The notes: generated by a model not told the origin, from the letters alone. A stretch of DNA of 64,000 bases from Rhodocyclales bacterium (GCA_026399475.1 JAPLQY010000023.1:62001-126000), one strand, 5' to 3'. Counted from the first letter of the stretch, positions 11,926-20,987 are shown. Numbers and translations are program-made.

Positions 11926-12804
11926 ATGCGGCCCTTGAACCTGCTTTTTGCTGTGCTTGCATCGCTCGCACTGCTGTTATCGACGCCGGTCGTTTTGGCA
12001 GCTACGGCGGCGGCAACCGTGGAGGCCGTGCAAGCGCCCGCCTGGCGCGATCGCGACGGCATCACGGTGCCGCTGGCGGCGGGCATGGAGTTGCACAGTG
12101 GCGATGTGCTGCGTACCGGACAGGGCGCGCGTGCCTACCTGATGCTGGCTGAGGGCAGCCGGGTCAAGCTGGGCGAAGCCGCGCGATTCACTTTTCATTC
12201 GCGCAGCCTGCAGCCGGAAAAATCGTTTCGTGGGGCGCTGGATGTGCTGACGGGAGCCTTTCGCTTCACCACGGGCAAGCTGAAGAAGGCACTGCCACGC
12301 GATGTGGCCATCCGCGTCGGCACCGCCACCATCGGAATTCGCGGCACCGACCTGTGGGGCAAAACGGATCGCGAAGGTGATCTGGTGGCCTTGCTCGAAG
12401 GCCGCATCGAAATCACGCGAGCCGGCCAGACCGTTGAGCTGGGGCAGCCGCTGACGTATTTCGATGCGCCGCGAGGCCAGGCGGCCGAGGTCAAGGCGCT
12501 CGATCCGGAGGTTTTCAAGAAGCTGGCGCGACAGACCGAGATCCTGGCCGGTGATGGCGCTGCGCGAGCGAAGGGCAAGTGGCGCGTACTGGCGGCGACG
12601 GTGGCGAGCGAAGAAGCGGCACTGGAACTGTATGACCAGATACGCGAAGCCGGCTTCGCTGCGCGCATTCTCCCGCGTCAGAGGGAGGGCACGGGCTGGA
12701 ATTACGAGGTACAGCTCAGAGGCTTCGCCAATGCCGCCGAAGCGGAAGTCGTGGCGGCCCGCCTGAAGGCGGCCACCGGTCTTAAACCCGGCGTGGTGCG
12801 TTAG
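11926..12804 (+). CDS. Exported FecR-domain protein with C-terminal SPOR-like repeat
   Basis: 292 residues. A signal peptide (LFAVLASLALLLSTPVVLA) is followed by a FecR-like domain at about residues 55-170. The FecR evidence is GDVLRTGQGARAYLMLAEGS, RGALDVLTGAFRFTTGK and the highly typical VGTATIGIRGTDLWG. The last ~75 residues resemble a SPOR fold (WRVLAATVASEEAALELYDQ, then WNYEVQLRGFANAAEAEVVA), which in other proteins binds denuded septal peptidoglycan. It is likely periplasmic. The start at 11926 follows an AAAGGA site. The gene overlaps by four bases the end of the convergent gene at 12801. The role is unknown; a cell-envelope function is inferred. Confidence 0.85.
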   Translation: MRPLNLLFAVLASLALLLSTPVVLAATAAATVEAVQAPAWRDRDGITVPLAAGMELHSGDVLRTGQGARAYLMLAEGSRVKLGEAARFTFHSRSLQPEKSFRGALDVLTGAFRFTTGKLKKALPRDVAIRVGTATIGIRGTDLWGKTDREGDLVALLEGRIEITRAGQTVELGQPLTYFDAPRGQAAEVKALDPEVFKKLARQTEILAGDGAARAKGKWRVLAATVASEEAALELYDQIREAGFAARILPRQREGTGWNYEVQLRGFANAAEAEVVAARLKAATGLKPGVVR

Positions 12805-13148
12805 CCGAGCTGGTGCTGCCGGGTGGCTGATCCGCGCGACCGCCAGCCGCGCGCCATCAAGGCCGAAGCTTCCTGCGCCACCTGCATCGAGACCGCCCAG
12901 AAACGCGCCTGGGCACGTGCCCATGGCCGCCAGCCGAACGATGCTGCGTCTTCACGCAGGGATTCGGCCGCCGCGAGTTCCAGCAGGCGATCGACAGCCA
13001 GTTTGTAGTAGGCCGACGAGCCGGGGGCGGCACGTCGCTCGGCCCAGCGCTCCGACGCAAACCACAGAGTGGTCGCTCGATGTTCGCTGATGCCAGCCTT
13101 TTTTGCCAGCCACGGCAACAGTTTGGGTGTCTTGGGTGTTCTACTCAT
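12801..13148 (-). CDS. Conserved-looking small cytoplasmic protein, function unknown
   Basis: 115 residues, basic and alanine-rich, with no signal peptide or membrane segment. The N-terminus (PKLLPWLAKKAGISEHRA) looks like a short helix-turn-helix-sized segment, and the middle (SSAYYKLAVDRLLELAAAES) is helical. The C-terminal helix (ARFWAVSMQVAQEASALMARGW) is amphipathic. The start at 13148 has a clear AGGAGA site; longer in-frame starts up to 13280 lie in AT-rich non-coding-looking sequence. I do not recognise the family. It faces uvrD across a 257-base gap. Confidence 0.65.
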   Translation of the reverse strand: MSRTPKTPKLLPWLAKKAGISEHRATTLWFASERWAERRAAPGSSAYYKLAVDRLLELAAAESLREDAASFGWRPWARAQARFWAVSMQVAQEASALMARGWRSRGSATRQHQLG

Positions 13149-13379
13149 ACGGTTCTCCTGTTCAGTCGGGCAACCCCGGCCTTGTGAGCCAGAGCCACCC
13201 TTCCAGCACGCAATGTGTTGCATTGCAGCATCATTGATTCTACAGCTTTGATATGGGTGAAGTACTCTAATTTCAAGCATATTTGTTGCTATGCAATATT
13301 AATTGTTCGCTATCGGGCTTCCATGGCCAATTGTCAATGTTAGCGCTTACTTTTGCGGGTTTGGCGGAGGTCCGGTCGA

Positions 13380-13385
13380 TATAAT
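13380..13385 (+). promoter_or_regulatory. Candidate -10 box for uvrD in an AT-rich intergenic region
   Basis: A perfect TATAAT lies 20 bases before the uvrD start, in the 257-base gap 13149-13405. The gap is markedly AT-rich for this genome, especially 13225-13345, and holds one small hairpin (13210-13226, GCAATG/CATTGC). No strong -35 box lies at the right distance. Nothing else was found in this gap. Confidence 0.4.
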
Positions 13386-13405
13386 CAGCCCTTCACCAGC
13401 CGGTC

Positions 13406-15622
13406 ATGCCCATGAACCCCCTGCTCGACCATCTCAACGCGCCGCAGCTGGCAGCGGTTACGCTACCGCCTGCCCATGCCCTGATCCTCGCCGGCGCCGG
13501 CTCGGGCAAGACCCGGGTGCTGACGACGCGCATCGCCTGGCTGATTTCCACCGGCCAGGTTGCGCCGCCCGGCGTGCTCGCCGTGACCTTCACCAACAAG
13601 GCCGCCAAGGAAATGCAGACGCGGCTGGCCGGCATGCTGCCGATCAACGTCAGGGGCATGTGGATCGGCACCTTCCACGGCCTCTGCAACCGCCTGCTGC
13701 GCGCCCACTACCGGGATGCCGGGCTGCCGCAGCTGTTCCAGATTCTCGACTCCGCCGACCAGCAGGCCTCGGTCAAGCGCCTGCTGAAGTCGCTCAATGT
13801 CGATGACGAGAAGTTCCCGCCGCGCGAGCTGTGCCACTTCATCAACGCGCAGAAGGAACAGGGTCTGCGTGCCGCGGCCGTCGAAGCCTATGACGACTGG
13901 GCGCGAAAGCGCGTAGGCCTCTACGAAGCCTACGAGGCGCAGTGCCAGCGCGAAGGCGTGGTCGATTTCGCCGAACTGCTGCTGCGCTCCTACGAACTGC
14001 TGGAGCGCAACGAACCGTTGCGCCGGCACTACCAGGAGCGGTTCAAGCATGTGCTGGTGGATGAGTTTCAAGACACCAACAAGTTGCAGTACCGCTGGCT
14101 AAAGCTCTTGGCCGGCGGCGGCGCCAATCTGTTCTGCGTCGGCGACGACGACCAGTCGATCTACGCTTTCCGCGGCGCCGACGTCGGCAACATGGGTGAC
14201 TTCGAGCGCGAGTTCAAGGTGCAGAACCTGATCCGCCTGGAACAGAACTACCGCTCCCACGGCAACATCCTCGACGCGGCCAACGCCATCATCAAGAACA
14301 ATCCGCAGCGCCTGGGCAAGAACCTGTGGACCGAGGCCGGCAGCGGCGAGCCGATCCGAATCTACGAGTCCTACTCCGACGGCGACGAAGCACGCTGGAT
14401 CGTCGAGGAGGTCAAGGCCCTGCAGCGCGACGGCCATACCCGCGCCGAGATCGCGCTGCTCTATCGCAGCAACGCGCAGTCGCGCGCGCTGGAGCATGCG
14501 CTGTTCAATGCCGGCCTGCCTTATCGCGTGTATGGCGGCCTGCGCTTTTTCGAGCGCGCCGAGATCAAGCATGCGCTGGCCTACCTGCGCCTGATCGCCA
14601 ACACCGACGACGACACCGCCTTCGCCCGCGTCGTGAATTTCCCCGCGCGCGGCATCGGCGCACGCAGCCTGGAAAACCTTCAGGATGCCGCGAAGGCGGC
14701 CAACAGCAGCCTGCATGCGGCGATCCCGCAGGTCGCCGGTGCCGGTGGCGTCAAACTTTCTGGCTTCGCGCAACTCATCGTGAAGTTGCGCGAGGCCGCG
14801 CATCTGCCGCTGCCGGAACTGGTCGACCACGTTGTCGAACTGTCCGGCCTGCGCGCCCATTACCAGAACGAGAAGGAAGGCCAGGAGCGCCTGGCCAACC
14901 TCGACGAACTGATCAACGCCGCGGCGAGCTTCGTCGCCGAGGAAGGCCAGCCGAACCAGGACGGCGAAATCACCGGCGAGTTCGGCAGCGATCTGTCCTC
15001 GTTTCTCGCCCACGCCTCGCTCGAAGCCGGCGAACATCAGGCCGGCGAGGGTGACGATGCCCTGCAACTGATGACGGTGCATTCGGCCAAGGGGCTGGAG
15101 TTCAACGTGGTCTTCATCAGCGGTCTGGAGGACGGTCTGTTTCCGCACGAAAACTCGATGTCGGAAACACGGGACGGAAAGTCGGGCCTGGAGGAAGAGC
15201 GGCGCCTGATGTATGTCGCCGTCACCCGCGCCCGGCAGCGGCTTTACCTGAGCTTTGCGCAGACTCGCATGCTGCACGGCCAGACGCGCTACAACCTGCC
15301 TTCGCGCTTTCTCGACGAGGTTCCCGAGGAACTGGTCAAGTGGCTCACGCCGCGCGCCGGCAAGGGTGGCTTCACCGTGCAGGATGTTGGCAGCCGCGCC
15401 TATGGTGCGGCAGGCGCGCCGTCTTTCGGCAGCGCACCGCGCCGCAGCGAGTCCTCGAGTGGCGGCTTTCGCATCGGCCAGACCGTGATGCATCCGAAGT
15501 TCGGGCTCGGCGTCATCGTCAATGCCGAGGGTGGCGGTACCGACGCCCGCGTCCAGGTCAATTTTGGAAACGCCGGCATGAAATGGCTTGCGCTATCCGT
15601 CGCCAAACTGGAGGCTGCATGA
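13406..15622 (+). CDS. uvrD: DNA helicase II, UvrD family
   Basis: 738 residues; E. coli UvrD has 720. A superfamily 1A 3'-5' helicase used in nucleotide excision and mismatch repair. All core motifs are visible: Q-motif region LNAPQLAAV, Walker A GAGSGKTR, Ia VTFTNKAAKEM, II LVDEFQDTN, III GDDDQSIYAFRGA, IV QNYRS, V TVHSAKGLEFNVVF, VI YVAVTRARQRL. The C-terminus has the UvrD-type Tudor-like tail (HPKFGLGVIVNAEGGG, then VNFGNAGMKWLAL). An alternative ATG lies two codons downstream (13412). The stop overlaps the ATG of the following hydrolase gene (ATGA). Confidence 0.96.
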   Translation: MPMNPLLDHLNAPQLAAVTLPPAHALILAGAGSGKTRVLTTRIAWLISTGQVAPPGVLAVTFTNKAAKEMQTRLAGMLPINVRGMWIGTFHGLCNRLLRAHYRDAGLPQLFQILDSADQQASVKRLLKSLNVDDEKFPPRELCHFINAQKEQGLRAAAVEAYDDWARKRVGLYEAYEAQCQREGVVDFAELLLRSYELLERNEPLRRHYQERFKHVLVDEFQDTNKLQYRWLKLLAGGGANLFCVGDDDQSIYAFRGADVGNMGDFEREFKVQNLIRLEQNYRSHGNILDAANAIIKNNPQRLGKNLWTEAGSGEPIRIYESYSDGDEARWIVEEVKALQRDGHTRAEIALLYRSNAQSRALEHALFNAGLPYRVYGGLRFFERAEIKHALAYLRLIANTDDDTAFARVVNFPARGIGARSLENLQDAAKAANSSLHAAIPQVAGAGGVKLSGFAQLIVKLREAAHLPLPELVDHVVELSGLRAHYQNEKEGQERLANLDELINAAASFVAEEGQPNQDGEITGEFGSDLSSFLAHASLEAGEHQAGEGDDALQLMTVHSAKGLEFNVVFISGLEDGLFPHENSMSETRDGKSGLEEERRLMYVAVTRARQRLYLSFAQTRMLHGQTRYNLPSRFLDEVPEELVKWLTPRAGKGGFTVQDVGSRAYGAAGAPSFGSAPRRSESSSGGFRIGQTVMHPKFGLGVIVNAEGGGTDARVQVNFGNAGMKWLALSVAKLEAA

Positions 15623-16431
15623 AATTCATCGAAGCAAATGGCATCACCGTCCGCTACCGGATCGAGGGGCAAGGCCCCTGCGTCATGCTTTCGCATTCGC
15701 TCTCTTGCGACCTGACCATGTGGGACGAACTCGCCGCAGCGCTGGCGCCGGCATTCACGGTGCTGCGCTACGACACGCGCGGTCACGGTGGCACGGGTTT
15801 GCCAAAAACGGCACCGGAAGGGCCCTACAGCTTCGAGCAACTGAGTGCCGATGTTACCGGTCTGCTTGATGCATTGAACATCGAGTCCACGCATTTCATC
15901 GGCTTGTCGATGGGTGGCATGATCGGCCAGCATCTGGGCTTGCTCGCGCCGCAGCGGCTGAACAGGCTGGTGATTGCCAGCTCCACCAGCCGCATTCCGC
16001 CCGAGGCTTCGCCCTTGTGGGACGAGCGCATCGCCATTGCCCGCAGCCAGGGTTGCGCTGGCCTGGTCGATGCCACGCTGGGGCGCTGGTTTACGCCGGA
16101 CTTTCGCGCGGCACGGCCGGACATGATGCAGCGCATCGGCAAGCTGATTGCGAGCACGCCGGTGGCAGGCTATGCCGGTTGCGCCGAGGCGATCCGTTAT
16201 CTCGACATCACGCCTCGGATCGGCGTCATCCGTTCGCCCACGCTGGTCATTGCGGGAGCGCAGGACCCCGGCACGCCTCCGGCGATGTCCGCAGTGATCG
16301 CGGCGGCCATTCCCGACGCGCGGCTGGAGATCATTTCGCCCGCGTCGCATTTGTCCTGCCTCGAACAGCCGGAGGAGTTCCGGCGCCTGGTGGCCGCCTT
16401 CCTCAGCGGTCGGGAAAGAAATACCGCTTGA
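15619..16431 (+). CDS. pcaD: Alpha/beta hydrolase, 3-oxoadipate enol-lactonase-like
   Basis: 270 residues, an alpha/beta hydrolase of the PcaD type, which opens 3-oxoadipate enol-lactone in the beta-ketoadipate pathway. Evidence: SHSLSCDLTMWDELA (oxyanion region), YDTRGHGGT, nucleophile elbow GLSMGGMIGQ, an acidic residue in VIAGAQDPGT, and the catalytic His in PASHLSCLEQP. It overlaps the uvrD stop (ATGA) and is convergent with the HD-GYP gene, overlapping its end by 29 bases. No other pca genes are in the window, so the exact substrate is uncertain and a related carboxylesterase is possible. Confidence 0.75.
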   Translation: MKFIEANGITVRYRIEGQGPCVMLSHSLSCDLTMWDELAAALAPAFTVLRYDTRGHGGTGLPKTAPEGPYSFEQLSADVTGLLDALNIESTHFIGLSMGGMIGQHLGLLAPQRLNRLVIASSTSRIPPEASPLWDERIAIARSQGCAGLVDATLGRWFTPDFRAARPDMMQRIGKLIASTPVAGYAGCAEAIRYLDITPRIGVIRSPTLVIAGAQDPGTPPAMSAVIAAAIPDARLEIISPASHLSCLEQPEEFRRLVAAFLSGRERNTA

Positions 16432-17662
16432 TGAGTTCCTGCAGCCGCCACTCCACAGCGTCGTCCGGGGTGTTGCTGATCTCCAGGTACAGCGACTCGG
16501 CGATGCCGGCAAAGGCCTTCGTCAGGCGCGGGTCGAAGTGGGAGCCAACGCCTCTTTGCAGGATTCCCATGGCCTCGGCGAAAGGCACCGGTTCCTTGTA
16601 GGGACGCCTCGACGTGAGGGCGTCGAAAACATCCACAATCGCGAAAATGCGGGCGGTGACCGGAATGGCCTCGCCAACCAGCCCCTTGAGGTAGCCGCTG
16701 CCATCGAACTTCTCGTGATGGTATTCGACCACGTCGCGCGCCTTTTGCAGCCATTCCGATTTGCTGAGGATATCGACACCCAGCGTGACATGGCTTCTCA
16801 TGATCTCGAATTCCTGCTCATCGAGGGGGGCGGGTTTCAGCAAAATGTTGTCGCTGATGCCGATCTTGCCCACGTCATGGAGAAAGGCGCCGGCGACCAG
16901 GTCGCGAATTTCGCTGTGCTCGAGGCCAAGCTTCTCGGCCAGCTTTACCGCATAACTGGCAACCCGGTAGTTGTGCACATTGGTGGCCGAATCCCGCTTG
17001 GCGATCGCCGAGCCCAGCACCTCCATTAGCTCGACGTTGCCCTTGAGCAGGTCATTCGAGTAGCGGATCACATCCCGATTCAGCGACAGGATCACCGGAT
17101 ACAGGCAGATGGTGGTGAGCGTGACGGCGAACACAACCACCAGCAGGGTGGTGATCACGTCCTGACGCAGTTCGTCGAGCGTTTCCTGATCGATCAGGAA
17201 GGTCCCCTCGAAATAGCCGGCGATGCCTCCGGCCGGTTCCTTCAGCGGCACGAGAATGCGCAGGACCGTCTGGTCGCCGGCGCTGAAATTTCTGTAATGC
17301 CGGTCGTCGTCGAGCGGAAAGCTGTAGGCCTGGCGCCTGAGTTCCTGCTCGATGTCGGCGTGAAGGGGATTGACCGCCGCCGCCACTTCGTTGCGATTCC
17401 TGTCGCGGAACTCGACGGCAATGAAATGCTGGCGGACGAAGTCGGTTGCCAGATCATTGAGGGCGCGACGCTGCAACTCCGTCTGATTGAGCAGGGGCAG
17501 GCTTGCTGCAGAAAGCCTTTCCAGGTCCGCAGTTGCCAGCGCCACCAGCTGGCTGTCCATTTTCCTGATGCCCATCCAGGATACTGCGACGCCTGTCAGG
17601 ACGGAGACGGCCACCCAGGCAGCGAGCAGCCGGTAGAGAATGATGCGGTGAATTCCGGACAT
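16403..17662 (-). CDS. Membrane HD-GYP protein, probable cyclic-di-GMP phosphodiesterase
   Basis: 419 residues. Two membrane segments (about residues 8-30 and 166-190) enclose a ~135-residue extracytoplasmic sensor region. The C-terminal half is an HD-GYP domain: HNYRVASYAVKLAEKLGL, GAFLHDVGKIGISD (the HD pair), the GYP-type motif HHEKFDGSGYLKG, and RIFAIVDVFDALTSRRPYK. Key metal ligands and the GYP-type loop appear intact, so it should hydrolyse cyclic di-GMP in response to a periplasmic cue. The window also holds two PilZ-type proteins, possible receptors of the same messenger. The last 29 bases overlap the convergent hydrolase gene. Confidence 0.9.
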   Translation of the reverse strand: MSGIHRIILYRLLAAWVAVSVLTGVAVSWMGIRKMDSQLVALATADLERLSAASLPLLNQTELQRRALNDLATDFVRQHFIAVEFRDRNRNEVAAAVNPLHADIEQELRRQAYSFPLDDDRHYRNFSAGDQTVLRILVPLKEPAGGIAGYFEGTFLIDQETLDELRQDVITTLLVVVFAVTLTTICLYPVILSLNRDVIRYSNDLLKGNVELMEVLGSAIAKRDSATNVHNYRVASYAVKLAEKLGLEHSEIRDLVAGAFLHDVGKIGISDNILLKPAPLDEQEFEIMRSHVTLGVDILSKSEWLQKARDVVEYHHEKFDGSGYLKGLVGEAIPVTARIFAIVDVFDALTSRRPYKEPVPFAEAMGILQRGVGSHFDPRLTKAFAGIAESLYLEISNTPDDAVEWRLQELIKRYFFPDR

Positions 17663-17665
17663 GCT

Positions 17666-17693
17666 CTTGATCGGTAGTTTAAGTCGCTATGAT
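17666..17693 (+). promoter_or_regulatory. Candidate sigma70-type promoter of the SDR gene
   Basis: CTTGAT (17666-17671) and TATGAT (17688-17693), 16 bases apart, lie in the 59-base divergent gap between the HD-GYP and SDR genes and point to the SDR start at 17722. Assigned by eye. Confidence 0.35.
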
Positions 17694-17721
17694 ACGCGCT
17701 CGATGATGTGGGGGACGACTC

Positions 17722-18501
17722 ATGGATTTGGGAATTCGCGGACGCAGCGCGCTGGTTTGCGCGTCGAGCAAAGGGCTGGGCCGCGCCTGCGCATTTGCGC
17801 TGGCGCGCGAGGGAGTCAGCGTGACCCTGGTGGCACGCGGCGCCGAAAGGCTGGAACAGACCGCCGCTGAAATACGTGCCGCAACCGGCGTCACGGTGTT
17901 CACGGTGGCCGCCGATATCGTGACGCCTGAAGGCCGTGCCGCTGCGCTGGCCGCGTGCCCCGCGCCGGACATTCTGGTCAACAACGCCGGCGGCCCGCCG
18001 CCCGGCGATTTCCGCAACTGGTCGCGCGACGACTGGCTGGCGGCCCTCGATGCCAACATGCTGACGCCGATCGAACTGATCAAGGCCACCGTGGACGGCA
18101 TGATTGCGCGCAAATTCGGCCGTATCGTGAACATCACCTCGGGTGCGGTGAAGGCGCCGATCGACGTGCTGGGTTTGTCCAACGGCGCGCGCTCGGGCCT
18201 GACCGGCTTCGTCGCCGGACTGGCGCGCAAGACCGTGGCGCACAACGTCACGATCAACAATCTGCTGCCCGGTTTTTTCGATACCGATCGCATCGGCGCG
18301 GTGATCGGCGGTCAGGCCAAGGCCCGCGGCGTACCCTATGAACAGGTACTGGCCGAGCGCGTGGCAACCATTCCGGCGGGCCGCATCGGCAACCCGGAAG
18401 AGTTTGGCGCCGCCTGTGCCTGGCTCTGTTCGACGCATGCCGGTTTCATTACGGGGCAGAACTGGCTGCTCGATGGCGGTGCCTATCCCGGTACCTTCTA
18501 G
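17722..18501 (+). CDS. Short-chain dehydrogenase/reductase-like protein lacking the catalytic Tyr
   Basis: 259 residues, Rossmann fold of the SDR superfamily, annotated in relatives as a 3-oxoacyl-ACP reductase-like protein. It has LVCASSKGLGRACAFAL (a variant of TGxxxGxG), the NNAGG motif and the Ser region IVNITSGAVKAP. The YxxxK signature expected about 13 residues after the Ser is replaced by NGARS (GLSNGARSGLTGFVAG), so the catalytic Tyr and Lys are absent. The C-terminus is regular (ITGQNWLLDGGAYPGTF). It may have another activity, or bind nucleotide without classical catalysis. It is overlapped by the start of the flippase-like gene. Confidence 0.85.
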   Translation: MDLGIRGRSALVCASSKGLGRACAFALAREGVSVTLVARGAERLEQTAAEIRAATGVTVFTVAADIVTPEGRAAALAACPAPDILVNNAGGPPPGDFRNWSRDDWLAALDANMLTPIELIKATVDGMIARKFGRIVNITSGAVKAPIDVLGLSNGARSGLTGFVAGLARKTVAHNVTINNLLPGFFDTDRIGAVIGGQAKARGVPYEQVLAERVATIPAGRIGNPEEFGAACAWLCSTHAGFITGQNWLLDGGAYPGTF

Positions 18502-19774
18502 GCCTGGCCGAAGCTGGCAACTTGCACGGCTGCTGCCCGCGCTCAGCTTTGTCCTCACCGGACTGGCCGGCCGCGCGCTGATAGACAAGCTGCTGGTGCT
18601 GCGCGGTGGTGCAGAACTCGTCGCTCACTGGGCGCAATTGACCAGCCTGGCCGATATCGTCGCCGGGGTCGCGCTTTCGGGCATCGGTATCGGGCTCACC
18701 GGCAGGGTAGCGGGCCTTGCGCCGTGCCACCAGCGCCGACTCCTGCGCGATGCCTTGCGCCTCGGCTTGCTGCTCTCGGCGGCTTGTCTTGCCGCGCTGG
18801 TGCTGCTGGCGGCGTGCGGGCTGCTGCCCCTGCTGCCGCCACAATTGGCTCAGTTGGCCTTGCCGGCCCTCGGTGTGGGCTGGATCGGCGTTGCCCCCGG
18901 CCTGCTTACCGCGTGGCTGCTTGGCCGTGCCCGGCCCGGCCGTGCCGCCCTCGTCGTCGCGGCCGGGTTGGCCGTGTCACTGCTGGCCTTGTGGCAGGCA
19001 GAGCCGGGCGTCGAACTGCCGGCCCTGCTGGGCGCCCAGGCGCTGTTCGGTACCGGGGTAATGCTGCTGCTGTTCATCCGTGCGGGCGCTGTTGACGAAG
19101 CCATTCCCGCAGGGCATGGTCTTCGCCCGTTCGTTGCGGCAGGTATCGCGATCGGCGTCATGAGTCCGTTGTCGACCGCCATCGCAAGGCTCGAGATCGC
19201 CGCATCGGCCTCGTGGGAAACAGTGGGTGCCGTGCAGGCACTGTGGCGTACCAGTGAATGGATTACCGCCGTCGCGGCGGGGCTGCTCTACGCCCATTTT
19301 CTGCCCCGCCTGGCAGCGGCGAAGGATGCGCGCCGCTTTGCGCTGGAACTGCGGGCTGCCGCCAGGCACGTGGTATGGCCGTCACTGCTTGCGCTGGGCA
19401 TACTGTGGCTGCTGCTGCCGCAAGTGCTGGCGCTGCTCTATCGCGAGGGCCTGCCGGTCGGGCGGCTCGATGCCTTGCCCTTCTTCGCCGGCGATGCCCT
19501 GCGCATGCTCTCCTGGATCTTTTTGTTTGGCCTGTTCGCACGCGGCGCGGGATGGGCGGTGACCGCCGGGGAATTTCTTTCCCTGCCCCTGTTTGCCGCG
19601 CTGCTGATGCTGCTGCCCGGCCCGCTTTCGCTGCCGGCGATAGGCCTGGCCTGGGCGCTGGCTTATGCGGTGTATGCGGCTTTCAATGCGTGGGCGTTGC
19701 GGCGGAGTCAGGCAGCGCGGAATGGCTATCTGTTCATCCGCCGGGATGGCAAATCAGCCGAACCTAATATATAA
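18473..19774 (+). CDS. Polytopic membrane protein resembling polysaccharide/lipid flippases
   Basis: About 433 residues, almost entirely hydrophobic with roughly 12 predicted transmembrane helices and small basic loops, the size and profile of MOP-superfamily (Wzx/RfbX, MATE-like) exporters. One conserved-looking stretch is GIAIGVMSPLSTAIARLEIA. The start is uncertain: the ATG at 18473 overlaps the SDR gene by 29 bases and gives MAVPIPVPSRPGRSWQLARL before the first helix. An upstream ATG at 18338 would lie well inside the SDR gene and is less likely. No glycosyltransferase genes are adjacent, so the cargo is unknown. Translational coupling with the SDR gene is inferred. Confidence 0.7.
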   Translation: MAVPIPVPSRPGRSWQLARLLPALSFVLTGLAGRALIDKLLVLRGGAELVAHWAQLTSLADIVAGVALSGIGIGLTGRVAGLAPCHQRRLLRDALRLGLLLSAACLAALVLLAACGLLPLLPPQLAQLALPALGVGWIGVAPGLLTAWLLGRARPGRAALVVAAGLAVSLLALWQAEPGVELPALLGAQALFGTGVMLLLFIRAGAVDEAIPAGHGLRPFVAAGIAIGVMSPLSTAIARLEIAASASWETVGAVQALWRTSEWITAVAAGLLYAHFLPRLAAAKDARRFALELRAAARHVVWPSLLALGILWLLLPQVLALLYREGLPVGRLDALPFFAGDALRMLSWIFLFGLFARGAGWAVTAGEFLSLPLFAALLMLLPGPLSLPAIGLAWALAYAVYAAFNAWALRRSQAARNGYLFIRRDGKSAEPNI

Positions 19775-19775
19775 T
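19770..19775 (+). promoter_or_regulatory. Candidate -10 box for apbC with adjacent near-palindrome
   Basis: TATAAT overlaps the stop of the flippase gene, about 95 bases before apbC. It is followed by a near-palindrome with CCCGA/TCGGG arms around TAATTAA (19776-19794), a possible operator. The -35 region (TGGCAA at 17 bases) is weak. Confidence 0.35.
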
Positions 19776-19871
19776 CCCGACTAATTAACTCGGGTATGGC
19801 ATGGCCGTTCCGAGTGATAATCCGGCGCTTGTAAACCCCTCCCCACTCTTCGTCATCATCAAAGGCCTTTC

Positions 19872-20963
19872 ATGTCCATCAACGAACAAACCATTCAGAC
19901 GGCGCTCAAGACTGTGGTCGACGCCAATACCGGCAAGGACCTGGTCAGCAGCCGCAGTGCCAAGAACATCCGCGTCAGCGGCAGCGATGTCTCGCTCGAC
20001 GTGGAACTCGGCTACCCGGCGAAGAGCCAGATCGAAGGCCTGCGCGCGGCGGTGATTGAGCAACTGAAGACCATTCCAGGTATCGGCAATATCAGCGCCA
20101 ACGTGTTTTCGAAGGTGGTCACCCATGCCGTGCAGAAGGGTGTCAAGCTGGTACCGGGCGTCAAGAACATCATCGCCGTGGCCAGCGGCAAGGGCGGTGT
20201 CGGCAAGTCGACCACCGCCGTCAATCTGGCGCTGGCACTGGCCGCCGAAGGCGCCACGGTGGGCCTGCTGGATGCCGATATCTATGGGCCTTCGCTGCCG
20301 CAGATGCTGGGCATTGCCAGCGGCCGCCCCGAGTCGACCGACGGCAAGGGCCTCGAGCCGATGGAGGCGCACGGCATCCAGGCCATGTCGATCGGTTTCC
20401 TGATCGACCCCGAGCAGCCCATGGTCTGGCGCGGCCCGATGGTGACACAGGCCCTGACGCAACTGCTGACCGAGACGCGCTGGCGCGATGTGGATTACCT
20501 GGTCATCGACATGCCGCCCGGCACCGGCGACATCCAGCTGACCCTGGCGCAGCAGGTGCCGGTGACCGGCGCCATCATCGTCACCACGCCGCAGGACATC
20601 GCGCTGCTCGATGCGAGGAAGGGCCTCAAGATGTTCGAAAAGGTCGGCATCCCGATCCTCGGCATCGTCGAGAACATGAGCATCCACATCTGCTCCAAGT
20701 GCGGCCATGCCGAACACATATTCGGTTCCGGCGGCGGCGACAAGATGGCCAAGGACTACGAAGTGGAAATGCTTGGTGCGCTGCCGCTCGACATGGCGAT
20801 CCGCATGCAGATGGATGGTGGCAAGCCCACTGTTGAAGCCGACCCCGACGGAGCAGCGACGCAGATCTACAAGGGAATCGCGCGGCGCATTGCGGTCCGC
20901 ATTGCCGAGAAAGCCAAGGACCATACGTCCAAGTTCCCGACGATCAAGGTGCTGAATACCTGA
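19872..20963 (+). CDS. apbC: Mrp/NBP35-type iron-sulfur carrier ATPase ApbC
   Basis: 363 residues. ApbC/Mrp carries and delivers Fe-S clusters in the cytoplasm. The N-terminal ~90 residues are a MIP18/DUF59-like domain. The P-loop ATPase follows, with the deviant Walker A ASGKGGVGKST at about residue 99, LLDADIYGPSLPQML, and VIDMPPGTGDIQLTL. The cluster-binding CxxC is in HICSKCGHAEHIFGSGGG. The first start, with SSR context, gives a full-length protein. In related betaproteobacteria dcd commonly follows; here the RAYT patch and bio genes lie between them. Confidence 0.96.
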   Translation: MSINEQTIQTALKTVVDANTGKDLVSSRSAKNIRVSGSDVSLDVELGYPAKSQIEGLRAAVIEQLKTIPGIGNISANVFSKVVTHAVQKGVKLVPGVKNIIAVASGKGGVGKSTTAVNLALALAAEGATVGLLDADIYGPSLPQMLGIASGRPESTDGKGLEPMEAHGIQAMSIGFLIDPEQPMVWRGPMVTQALTQLLTETRWRDVDYLVIDMPPGTGDIQLTLAQQVPVTGAIIVTTPQDIALLDARKGLKMFEKVGIPILGIVENMSIHICSKCGHAEHIFGSGGGDKMAKDYEVEMLGALPLDMAIRMQMDGGKPTVEADPDGAATQIYKGIARRIAVRIAEKAKDHTSKFPTIKVLNT

Positions 20964-20987
20964 GGATTCAAGCCGGCGGTGGCGTGC

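Noticed and set aside
13149..13405. Small gene in the AT-rich gap upstream of uvrD
   Set aside because: Frames are short and lack ribosome-binding sites; best read as a promoter region.
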